A DNA stretch of 64,000 nucleotides, taken from Azolla caroliniana. Taxonomy: Eukaryota; Polypodiophyta. Both the position numbers and the translations under genes were made by a program. The notes below the pieces were generated by a model. That model did no database searches and had not been told where the DNA came from. It was given only the letters and a program-made list of their open reading frames with translations. The stretch is from the NCBI GenBank assembly GCA_043228905.1, contig JBHGNT010000035.1, positions 1 to 64,000 of the forward strand, given 5' to 3'. Positions 21,476 to 34,500 of this stretch are shown here, piece after piece (within the stretch, counting starts at the first letter, position 1; the number at the start of each line of letters is the position of its first letter).

Positions 21476-24400
21476 TTTAATTTACCTACTAGATCTTCTC
21501 AACTCCCTCCTCGAATTTGGTAATTTCGTCATGTCTCTTGACCTGAGTTTCAAAATCTTGATTTTTTAATTCCATATCATAACTAGCATTGTTAGCTTCG
21601 ATTCGCATGTTTGAACACAAAAATCCGATATCACACGAGCCAGGTATGAACATTTTAATTTACTCAAGGGCTCCTCTCAACTCCCTGGTCAAGGTTGCTA
21701 ATTTCGTCATGTCTCTCGACCTGAGTTTCAAAATCTTGATTTTTTAATTCCATATCATAGCTAGCGTTGTTACCTTCGATTCGCATGTTTGAACACATAA
21801 ATCCAATATGACACAAGCCAGGTATGAACATTTTAATTTACCTACTAGCTCTTCTCAACTCACTCCTCAAATTTAGTAATTTCGTCATGTCTCTCGACCT
21901 GAGTTTCAAAATCTTGACTTTTTAATTCCATATCATAGCTAGCGTTGTTAGATTCGATTCGCATGTTTGAACACAAAAATCCGATATCACACGAGCCAGG
22001 TAGGAACATTTTAATTTACTCAACAGCTCCTCTCAACTCCCTCCTCAAGTTTGCTATTTTCGTCATGTTTCTCGACCTGAGTTTCAAAATCTTGATTTTT
22101 TAATTCCATATCATAGGTAGCGTTGTTAGCTTCGATTCGCATGTTTGAACACAAAAATCCGATATCACACGAGCCAGGTAGGAACATTTTAATTTACTCA
22201 AGGGCTGCTCTCAACTCCCTCCTCAAGTTTGCTATTTTCGTCATGTCTCTCGACCTGAGTTTCAAAATCTTGATTTTTTAATTCCATATCATAGCTAGCG
22301 TTGTTAGCTTCGATTCGCATGTTTGAACACAAAAATCCGATATCACACGAGCCAGGTATGGACATTTTAATTTACTCAAAGGCTCCTCTCAACTCCCTCC
22401 TCAAGTTTGCTAATTTCTTCATATGTCTCGACCTGAGTTTCAAAATCTTGATTTTTCAATTCCATATCATAGCTAGCGTTGTTAGCTTCGATTCGCATGT
22501 ATGAACACAAAAATCCGATATCATACGAGCCAGGTACGAACATTTTAATTTACTCAAGGGCTCCTCTCAACTCCCTCCTCAAGTTTGCTAATTTCGTCAT
22601 GCCTCTCGACCTGAGTTTCAAAATTTTTATTTTTTAATTCCATATCATAGCTTGCGTTGTTAGCTTCGATTCGCATGTCTGAACACAAAAATCCGATATC
22701 ACACGAGCCAGGCATGAACATTTTAATTTACCTACTAGCTCTTCTCAACTCCCTCCTCGGATTTCGTAATTTCGTCATGTCTCTCGACCTGAATTTCAAA
22801 ATCTTGATTTTTTAATTCCATATCAAAACTAGCGTTGTTAGCTTCGATTCGCATGTTTCAACACAAAAATCCGATATCACACGAGCCAGGTATGAACATT
22901 TTAATTTACTCACGGTCTCCTCTCAACTCCCTCCTCAAGTTTGCTAATTTCTTCATATCTCTCGACTTAAGTTTCAAAATCTTGAGTTTTTAAATCCACA
23001 TCATAGCTAGCGTTGTTAGGTTTGGTTCGCATATTTGAACACAAAAATCCTATATCACACTCGCCAGGTATGAACATTTTAATTTACCTACTAGCTCTTC
23101 TCAACTCACTCCTCAATTTGGTAATTTCGTCATGTCTCTCGACCTGAGTTTCAAAATCTTGATTTTTTAACTCCATATCATAGCTAGCGTTGTTAGATTC
23201 GATTCGCATGTTTGAACACAAAAATCCGATATCACACGAGCCAGGTATGAACATTTTAATTTACCTACTAGCTCTTCTCAACTCACTCCTCGAATTTAGT
23301 AATTTCGTCATGTCTCTCGACCTGAGTTTCAAAATCTTGATTTTTTAATTCCATATCAAAACTAGCGTTGTTAGCTTCGATTCGCATGTTTGAACACATA
23401 AATCCGATATCAGACGAGCTAGGTATGAACATTTTAATTTACTCAAGGGCTCCTCTCAACTCCCTCCTCAAGTTTGCTAATTTCTTCATATCTCTCGACC
23501 TGAGTTTAAAATCTTGAGTTTTTAAATCCACATCATAGCTAGCGTTGTTAGCTTCGATTCGCATATTTGAACACAAAAATCCGATATCACACTCGCCAGG
23601 TATGAATATTTTAATTTACCTACTAGCTCTTCTCAACTCACTCCTCAAATTTGGTAATTTCGTCATGTCTCTCGACCTGAGTTTCAAAATCTTGATTTTT
23701 TAACTCCATATCATTGCTAGCGTTTGTAGATTCGATTCACATGTTTGAACACAAAAATCCGATATCACACGAGCCAGGTAGGAACATTTTAATTTACTCT
23801 AGGGGTCCTCACAACTCCCTCTTCAAGTTTGCTAATTTCGTCATGTCTCTCGATGTGAGTTTCAAAATCTTGATTTTTTAATTCCATATCGTAGCTAGCG
23901 TTGTTAGATTCGATTCGCATGTTTGAACACAAAAATCCGATTTCACACGAGCCAAGTATGGACATTTTAGTTTACTCAAGGGCTCCTCTCAACTCCCTCC
24001 TCAAGTTTGTTAATTTCTTCATATCTCTCGACATGAGTTTCAAAATCTTGAGTTTTTAAATCCACATCATAGCTAGCGTTCTTAGCTTCGATTCGCATGT
24101 TTGAATACAAAAATCCGATATCACACTCGCCAGGTATGAACATTTAAATTTACCTACCTACTCTTCTCAACTCCCTCCTCAAATTTGGTAATTTCGTCAT
24201 ATCTCTCGACCTAAGTTTGAAAATCTTGATTTTTTAATTCCTTATTATAGCTAGCGTTGTTAGCTTCGATTCGAATGTTTGAACACATAAATCCGATCTG
24301 ACACTCGCCAGGTATGAACATTTAAATTTACCTATTAGCTCTTCTCAACTCACTCCTCAAATTTGGTAATCTCCTCATGTCTCTCGACCTGAGTTTCAAA

Positions 24401-24840
24401 ATCTTGACTTTTTAATTCCATATCATAGCTAGCGTTGTTAGATTTGATTCGCATATTTGAACACAAAAATCCGATATCACACGAGCCAGGTAGGAACATT
24501 TTAATTTACTCAAGGGCTCCTCTCAACTCCCTCCTCAAGTTTGCTATTTTCGTCATGTCTCTCGACCTGAGTTTCAAAATCTTGATTTTTTAATTCCATA
24601 TCATAGATAGCGTTGTTAGATTCGATTCACATGTTTGAACAGAAAAATCCGATATCACACGAGCCAGGTATGAACATTTTAATTTACCTACTAGCTCCTC
24701 TCAACTCCCTCCTCAAGTTTGCTATTTTCGTCATGTCTCTCGACCTGAGTTTCAAAATCTTGATTTTTGAATTCCATATCATAGCTAGCGTAGTTAGCTT
24801 CGATTCGCATGTTTGAAAACATAAATCCGATATGACACGA

Positions 24841-27800
24841 GCCAGGTATGAACATTTTAATTTACCTGCTAGCTATTCTCATCTCACTCCCCAAATTTAG
24901 TAGTTTCGTCACGTCTCTCGACCTGAGTTTCAAAATCTTGATTTTTTAATTCCATATCATAGCTAGCATTGTTAGCTTCGATTCGCATGTTTGAACACAA
25001 AAACCCGATATCACACTCGCCAGGAATGAACATTTTAATTTACGTACTAGCTCTTCTCAACTCACTCCTCAAATTTGGTAATTTCGTCATGTCTCTCGAC
25101 CTGAGTTTGAAAATCTTGATTTTTTAATTCCATATCATAGCTAGCGTTGTTAGCTTCGATTCGCATGTTTGAACACAAAAATCCGATATCTCACGAGCCA
25201 GGTAGGAACATTTTAATTTACTCAAGGGCTCCTCTCAACTCCCTCCTCAAGTTTGCTAATTTCGTCATGTCTCTCGACCTGAGTTTCAAAATCTTGATTT
25301 TTTAATTCCATATCATAGCTAGCGTAGTTAGCTTCGATTCACATGTTTGAACACATAAATCCGATATGACACGAGCCAGGTATGAACCTTTTAATTTACC
25401 TGCTAGCTCTTCTCAACTCAGTCCCCAAATTTAGTAGTTTCGTCATGTCTCTCGACCTGAGTTTCAAAATCTTGATTTTTTAATTCCATATCATAGCTAG
25501 CGTTGTTAGCTTCGATTCGCATGTTTGAACACAAAAACCCGATATCACACCTGCCAAGTATGAATATTTTAATTTACCTACTAGCTCTTCTCAACTCACT
25601 CCTCAAATTTGGTAATTTCGTCATGTCTCTCGACCTGAGTTTGAAAATCTTGATTTTTTAATTCCATATCATAGCTAGCGTTGTTAGCTTCGATTCGCAT
25701 ATTTGACCACAAAAATCCGATATCACACGAGCCAGGTAGGAACATTTTAATTTACTCAAGGGCTCCTCTCAACTCCCTCCTCAAGTTTGCTAATTTCGTC
25801 ATGTCTCTTGACTTGAGTTTCAAAATCTTGATTTTTTTATTCATATCATAGCTAGCGTTATTAGCTTCGATTCGCATGTTTGAACACAAAAATCCGATAT
25901 CACACTCGCCAGGTATGAACATTTTAATTTACCTAGTAGCTCTTCTCAACTCACTCCTCAAATTTGGTAATTTCGTCATGTCTCTCGACCTGAGTTTCAA
26001 AATCTTGATTTTTTAATTCTATATCATAAGTAGCATTGTTAGCTTCGATTCGCATGTTTGAACACAAAAATCCGATATCACACGAGCCAGGTATGAACAT
26101 TTTAATTTACTCAAGGGCTCCTTTGAACTCCCTGGTCAAGGTTGCTAATTTCGTCATGTTTCTCGACCTCAGTTTCAAAACGTTGTTTTTTAATTCCATA
26201 TCATAGCTAGCGTTGTTACCTTCGATTCGCATGTTTGAACACATAAATCCAATATGACACAAGCCAGGTATGAACATTTTAATTTACCTACTAGCTCTTC
26301 TCAACTCACTCCTCAAATTTGGTAATTTCGTCATGTCTCTCGACCTGAGTTTCAAAATCTTGACTTTTTAATTCCATATGATAGCTAGCGTTGTTAGATT
26401 CGATTCGCATGTTTGAACACAAAAATCCGATATCACACGAGCCAGGTATGAACATTTTAATTTACTCAAGGGCTCCTCTCAACTCCCTCCTCAAGTTTGC
26501 TAATTTCTTCATATCTCTCGACCTAAGTTTAAAATCTTGAGTTTTTAAATCCACATCATAGCTAGCGTTGTTAGCTTCGATTCGCATATTTGAACACAAA
26601 AATCCGATATCACACTCACCAGGTATGAATATTTTAATTTACCTACTAGCTCTTCTCAACTCACTCCTCAAATTTGGTAATTTCGTCATGTCTCTCGACC
26701 TGAGTTTCAAAATCTTGATTTTTTAACTCCATATCATTGCTAGCGTTGTTAGATTCGATTCACATGTTTGAACACAAAAATCCGATATCACACGAGCCAG
26801 GTAGGAACATTTTAATTTACTCTAGGGGTCCTCACAACTCCCTCTTCAAGTTTGCTAATTTCGTCATGTCTCTCGATGTGAGTTTCAAAATCTTGATTTT
26901 TTAATCCCATATCATAGCTAGCGTTGTTAGATTCGATTCGCATGTTTGAACACAAAAATCCGATTTCACACGAGCCAGGTATGGACATTTTAGTTTACTC
27001 AAGGGCTCCTCTCAACTCCCTCCTCAAGTTTGTTAATTTCTTCATATCTCTCGACCTGAGTTTCAAAATCATGAGTTTTTAAATCCACATCATAGCTAGC
27101 GTTCTTAGCTTCGATTCGCATGTTTGAATACAAAAATCCGATATCACACTCGCCAGGTATGAACATTTAAATTTACCTACCTACTCTTCTCAACTCCCTC
27201 CTCAAATTTGGTAATTTCGTTATGTCTCTCGACCTAATTTCTCAAATCTTGATTTTTGAAATCCATATCATAGCTAGCGTAGTTAGCTTCGATTCGCATG
27301 TTTGAACACATAAATCCGATATGACACGAGCCAGGTATGAACATTTTAATTTACCTGCTAGCTATTCTCATCTCACTCCCCAAATTTAGTAGTTTCGTCA
27401 TGTCTCTCGACCTGAGTTTCAAAATCTTGATTTTTTAATTCCATATCATAGCTAGCATTGTTAGCTTCGATTCGCATGTTTGAACACAAAAACCCGATAT
27501 CACACTCGCCAGGTATGAACATTTTAATTTACGTACTAGCTCTTCTCAACTCACTCCTCAAATTTGGTAATTTCGTCATGTCTCTCGACCTGAGTTTGAA
27601 AATCTTGATTTTTTAATTCCATATCATAGCTAGCGTTGTTAGCTTCGATTCGCATGTTTGAACACAAAAATCCGATATCTCACGAGCCAGGTAGGAACAT
27701 TTTAATTTACTCAAGGGCTCCTCTCAACTCCCTCCTCAAGTTTGCTAATTTCGTCATGTCTCTCGACCTGAGTTTCAAAATCTTGATTTTTTAATTCCAT

Positions 27801-29830
27801 ATCATAGCTAGCGTAGTTAGCTTCGATTCACATGTTTGAACACATAAATCCGATATGACACGAGCCAGGTATGAACCTTTTAATTTACCTGCTAGCTCTT
27901 CTCAACTCAGTCCCCAAATTTAGTAGTTTCGTCATGTCTCTCGACCTGAGTTTCAAAATCTTGATTTTTTAATTCCATATCATAGCTAGCGTTGTTAGCT
28001 TCGATTCGCATGTTTGAACACAAAAACCCGATATCACACCTGCCAAGTATGAATATTTTAATTTACCTACTAGCTCTTCTCAACTCACTCCTCAAATTTG
28101 GTAATTTCGTCATGTCTCTCGACCTGAGTTTGAAAATCTTGATTTTATAATTCCATATCATAGCTAGCGTTGTTAGCTTCGATTCGCATATTTGACCACA
28201 AAAATCCGATATCACACGAGCCAGGTAGGAACATTTTAATTTACTCAAGGGCTCCTCTCAACTCCCTCCTCAAGTTTGCTAATTTCGTCATGTCTCTTGA
28301 CTTGAGTTTCAAAATCTTGATTTTTTTATTCATATCATAGCTAGCGTTATTAGCTTCGATTCGCATGTTTGAACACAAAAATCCAATATCACACTCGCCA
28401 GGTATGAACATTTTAATTTACCTAGTAGCTCTTCTCAACTCACTCCTCAAATTTGGTAATTTCGTCATGTCTCTCGACCTGAGTTTCAAAATCTTGATTT
28501 TTTAATTCTATATCATAAGTAGCATTGTTAGCTTCGATTCCCATGTTTGAACACAAAAATCCGATATCACACGAGCCAGGTATGAACATTTTAATTTACT
28601 CAAGGGCTCCTTTGAACTCCCTGGTCAAGGTTGCTAATTTCGTCATGTTTCTCGACCTCAGTTTCAAAACGTTGTTTTTTAATTCCATATCATAGCTAGC
28701 GTTGTTACCTTCGATTCGCATGTTTGAACACATAAATCCAATATGACACAAGCCAGGTATGAACATTTTAATTTACCTACTAGCTCTTCTCAACTCACTC
28801 CTCAAATTTGGTAATTTCGTCATGTCTCTCGACCTGAGTTTCAAAATCTTGACTTTTTAATTCCATATGATAGCTAGCGTTGTTAGATTCGATTCGCATG
28901 TTTGAACACAAAAATCCGATATCACACGAGCCAGGTATGAACATTTTAATTTACTCAAGGGCTCCTCTCAACTCCCTCCTCAAGTTTGCTAATTTCTTCA
29001 TATCTCTCGACCTAAGTTTAAAATCTTGAGTTTTTAAATCCACATCATAGCTAGCGTTGTTAGCTTCGATTCGCATATTTGAACACAAAAATCCGATATC
29101 ACACTCACCAGGTATGAATATTTTAATTTACCTACTAGCTCTTCTCAACTCCCTCCTCAAGTTTGGTAATTTCGTCATGTCTCTCGACCTGAGTTTCAAA
29201 ATCTTGATTTTATAATTCCATATCATAGCTAGCGTTGTTAGCTTCGATTCGCATATTTGACCACAAAAATCCGATATCACACGAGCCAGGTAGGAACATT
29301 TTAATTTACTCAAGGGCTCCTCTCAACTCCCTCCTCAAGTTTGCTAATTTCGTCATGTCTCTTGACTTGAGTTTCAAAATCTTGATTTTTTTATTCATAT
29401 CATAGCTAGCGTTATTAGCTTCGATTCGCATGTTTGAACACAAAAATCCAATATCACACTCGCCAGGTATGAACATTTTAATTTACCTAGTAGCTCTTCT
29501 CAACTCACTCCTCAAATTTGGTAATTTCGTCATGTCTCTCGACCTGAGTTTCAAAATCTTGATTTTTTAATTCTATATCATAAGTAGCATTGTTAGCTTC
29601 GATTCCCATGTTTGAACACAAAAATCCGATATCACACGAGCCAGGTATGAACATTTTAATTTACTCAAGGGCTCCTTTGAACTCCCTGGTCAAGGTTGCT
29701 AATTTCGTCATGTTTCTCGACCTGAGTTTCAAAATCTTGTTTTTTAATTCCATATCATAGCTAGCGTTGTTACCTTCGATTCGCATGTTTGAACACATAA
29801 ATCCAATATGACACAAGCCAGGTATGAACA
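24841..29830. repeat. Segmental duplication of ~2.49 kb (14 monomers) within block C
   Basis: Rare variants recur about 2487 bp apart: ACCTGCTAGCTATTCTC near 24863 and 27352, CTGCCAAGTATGAATATT near 25550 and 28038, and CTCCTTTGAACTCCCTGGTC near 26119 and 28606. A further copy of the last variant near 29674 lies 1068 bp on (6 x 178), showing a second, shorter duplication. Indels of a few bases explain the deviation from 14 x 178 = 2492. Confidence 0.8.
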
Positions 29831-31552
29831 TTTTAATTTACCTACTAGCTCTTCTCAACTCACTCCTCAAATTTGGTAATTTCGTCATGTCTCTCGACCT
29901 GAGTTTCAAAATCTTGACTTTTTAATTCCATATCATAGCTAGCGTTGTTAGATTCGATTCGCATGTTTGAACACAAAAATCCGATATCACACGAGCCAGG
30001 TATGAACATTTTAATTTACTCAACAGCTCCTCTCAACTCCCTCCTCAAGTTTGCTATTTTCGTCATGTTTCTCGACCTGAGTTTCAAAATCTTGATTTTT
30101 TAATTCCATATCATAGGTAGCGTTGTTAGCTTCGATTCGCATGTTTGAACACAAAAATCCGATATCACACGAGCCAGGCAGGAACATTTTAATTTACTGA
30201 AGGGCTCCTCTCAACTCCCTCCTCAAGTTTGCTATTTTCGTCATGTCTCTCGACCTGAGTTTCAAAATCTTGATTTTTTAATTCCATATCATAGCTAGCG
30301 TTGTTAGATTCGATTCGCATGTTTGAACACAAAAATCCGATATCACACGAGCTAGGTAGGAACATTTTAATTTAATCTAGGGGTCTTCTCAACTCCCTCT
30401 TCAAGTTTGCTAATTTCGTCATGTCTGTCGACTTTAGTTTCAAAATCTTGATTTTATAATTCCATATCATAGGTAGCGTTGTTAGCTTCGATTCGCATGT
30501 TTGAACACAAAAATCCGATATGACACGAGCCAGGTATGAACATTTTAATTTACCTTATAGCTCTTCTCAAATCACTCCTCATATTTTGTAATTTCGTCAT
30601 GTCTCTCGTCCTGAGTTTCAAAATCCTGATTTTTTAATTCTATATCATAGCTAGCGTTGTTAGCTTCGATTCGCATGTTTGAACACAAAAATCCGATATC
30701 ACACGAGCCAGGTATGGACATTTTAATTTACTCAAGGGCTCCTCTCAACTCCCTCCTCAAGTTTGCTAATTTCTTCATATCTCTCGACCTGAGTTTCAAA
30801 ATCTTGATTTTATAATTCCATATCATAGCTAGCGTTGTTAGCTTCGATTCGCATGTTTGAACATGAAAATCCGATATCATACGAGCCAGGTACGAATATT
30901 TTAATTTACTCAAGGGCTCCTCTCAACTCCCTCCTCAAGTTTGCTAATTTCGTCATGCCTCTTGACCTGAGTTTCAAAATCTTGATTTTTTAATTCCATA
31001 TCATAGCTAGCGTTGTTACCTTCGATTCGCATGTTTGAACACATAAATCCAATATGACACAAGCCAGGTATGAACATTTTAATTTACCTACTAGCTCTTC
31101 TCAACTCACTCCTCAAATTTGGTAATTTCGTCATGTCTCTCGACCTGAGTTTCAAAATCTTGACTTTTTAATTCCATATCATAGCTAGCGTTGTTAGATT
31201 CGATTCGCATGTTTGAACACAAAAATCCGATATCACACGAGCCAGGTATGAACATTTTAATTTACTCAACAGCTGCTCTCAACTCCCTCCTCAAGTTTGC
31301 TATTTTCGTCATGTCTCTCGACCTGAGTTTCAAAATCTTAATTTTTTAATTCCATATCATAGGTAACGTTGTTAGCTTCGATTCGCATGTTTGAACACAA
31401 AAATCCGATATCACACGAGCCAGGTAGGAACATTTTAATTTACTGAAGGGCTCCTCTCAACTCCCTCCTCAAGTTTGCTATTTTCGTCATGTCTCTCGAC
31501 CTGAGTTTCAAAATCTTGATTTTGTAATTCCATATCATAGCTAGCGTTGTTA

Positions 31553-34500
31553 GCGTCGATTCGCATGTTTGAACACAAAAATCCGATATGACACGAGCAA
31601 GGTATGAACATTTTAATTTACCTTATAGCTCTTCTCAACTCACTCCTCATATTTTGTAATTTCGTCATGTCTCTCGACCTGAGTTTCAAAATCTTGATTT
31701 TTTAATTCTATATCATAGCTAGTGTTGTTAGCTTCGATTCGCATGTTTGAACACAAAAATCCGATATCACACGAGCCAGGTATGAACATTTTAATTTACT
31801 CAAGGGCTCCTCTGAACTCCCTGGTCAAGGTTGCTAATTTCGTCATGTCTCTCGACCTGAGTTTCAAAATCTTGATTTTTTAATTCCATATCATAGCTAG
31901 CATTGTTACCTTCGATTCGCATGTTTGAACACATAAATCCAATATGACACAAGCCAGGTATGAACATTTTAATTTACCTACTAGCTCTTCTCAACTCACT
32001 CCTCAAATTTGGTAATTTCGTCATGTCTCTCGACCTGAGTTTCAAAATCTTGATTTTTTAATTCTATATCATAGCTAGTGTTGTTAGCTTCGATTCGCAT
32101 GTTTGAACACAAAAATCCGATATCACACGAGCCAGGTATGAACATTTTAATTTACTCAAGGGCTCCTCTGAACTCCCTGGTCAAGGTTGCTAATTTCGTC
32201 ATGTCTCTCGACCTGAGTTTCAAAATCTTGATTTTTTAATTCCATATCATAGCTAGCATTGTTACCTTCTATTCGCATGTTTGAACACATAAATCCAATA
32301 TGACACAAGCCAGGTATGAACATTTTAATTTACCTACTAGCTCTTCTCAACTCACTCCTCAAATTTGGTAATTTCGTCATGTCTCTCGACCTGAGTTTCA
32401 AAATCTTGAATTTTTAATTCCATATTATAGCTAGCGTTGTTAGATTCGATTCGCATGTTTGAACACAAAAATCCGATATCAGACGAGCCAGGTAGGAACA
32501 TTTTAATTTACTCAACAACTCCTCTCAACTCCCTCCTCAAGTTTGCTATTTTCGTCATGTTTCTCGACCTGAGTTTCAAAATCTTGATTTTTTAATTCCA
32601 TATCATAGGTAGCGTTGTTAGCTTCGATTCCCATGTTTGAACACAAAATTCCGATATCACACGAGCCAGGTAGGAACATTTTAATTTACTGAAGGGCTCC
32701 TCTCAACTCCCTCCTCAAGTTTGCTAATTTCGTCATGTCTCTCGACCTGAGTTTCAAAATCTTGATTTTTTAATTCCATATCATAGCTAGCGTTGTTAGA
32801 TTCGATTCGCATGTTTGAACACAAAAATCCGATATCACACGAGCTAGGTAGGAACATTTTAATTTAATCTAGGGGTCTTCTCAACTCCCTCTTCAAGTTT
32901 GCTAATTTCGTCATGTTTGTCGACCTTAGTTTCAAAATCTTGATTTTATAATTCCATATCATAGGTAGCGTTGTTAGGTTCGATTCGCATGTTTGAACAC
33001 AAAAATCCGATATGACACGAGCCAGGTATGAACATTTTAATTTACCTAATAGCTCTTCTCAACTCACTCCTCATATTTTGTAATTTCGTCATGTCTCTCG
33101 TCCTGAGTTTCAAAATCCTGATTTTTTAATTCCATATCATAGCTAGCGTTGTTAGATTCGATTCGCATGTTTTAACACAAAAATCCGATATCACACGAGC
33201 CAGGTATGAACATTTTAATTTACTCAACAGCTCCTCTCAACTCCCTCCTCAAGTTTGCTATTTTCGTCATGTTTCTCGACCTGAGTTTCAAAATCTTAAT
33301 TTTTTAATTCCATATCATAGGTAACGTTGTTAGCTTCGATTCGCATGTTTGAACACAAAAATCCGATATCACACGAGCCAGGTAGGAACATTTTAATTTA
33401 CTGAAGGGCTCCTCTCAACTCCCTCCTCAAGTTTGCTATTTTCGTCATGTCTCTCGACCTGAGTTTCAAAATCTTGATTTTGTAATTCCATATCATAGCT
33501 AGCGTTGTTAGCGTCGATTCGCATGTTTGAACACAAAAATCCGATATGACACGAGCAAGGTATGAACATTTTAATTTACCTTATAGCTCTTCTCAACTCA
33601 CTCCTCATATTTTGTAATTTCGTCATGTCTCTCGACCTGAGTTTCAAAATCTTGATTTTTTAATTCTATATCATAGCTAGTGTTGTTAGCTTCGATTCGC
33701 ATGTTTGAACACAAAAATCCGATATCACACGAGCCAGGTATGAACATTTTAATTTACTCAAGGGCTCCTCTGAACTCCCTGGTCAAGGTTGCTAATTTCG
33801 TCATGTCTCTCGACCTGAGTTTCAAAATCTTGATTTTTTAATTCCATATCATAGCTAGCATTGTTACCTTCGATTCGCATGTTTGAACACATAAATCCAA
33901 TATGACACAAGCCAGGTATGAACATTTTAATTTACCTACTAGCTCTTCTCAACTCACTCCTCAAATTTGGTAATTTCGTCATGTCTCTCGACCTGAGTTT
34001 CAAAATCTTGATTTTTTAATTCTATATCATAGCTAGTGTTGTTAGCTTCGATTCGCATGTTTGAACACAAAAATCCGATATCACACGAGCCAGGTATGAA
34101 CATTTTAATTTACTCAAGGGCTCCTCTGAACTCCCTGGTCAAGGTTGCTAATTTCGTCATGTCTCTCGACCTGAGTTTCAAAATCTTGATTTTTTAATTC
34201 CATATCATAGCTAGCATTGTTACCTTCTATTCGCATGTTTGAACACATAAATCCAATATGACACAAGCCAGGTATGAACATTTTAATTTACCTACTAGCT
34301 CTTCTCAACTCACTCCTCAAATTTGGTAATTTCGTCATGTCTCTCGACCTGAGTTTCAAAATCTTGAATTTTTAATTCCATATTATAGCTAGCGTTGTTA
34401 GATTCGATTCGCATGTTTGAACACAAAAATCCGATATCAGACGAGCCAGGTAGGAACATTTTAATTTACTCAACAACTCCTCTCAACTCCCTCCTCAAGT

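Noticed and set aside
22280-22330. CENP-B box in the monomer (TTCG present in CTTCGATTCGCATG)
   Set aside because: The required downstream CGGG is missing, so it does not fit the box.
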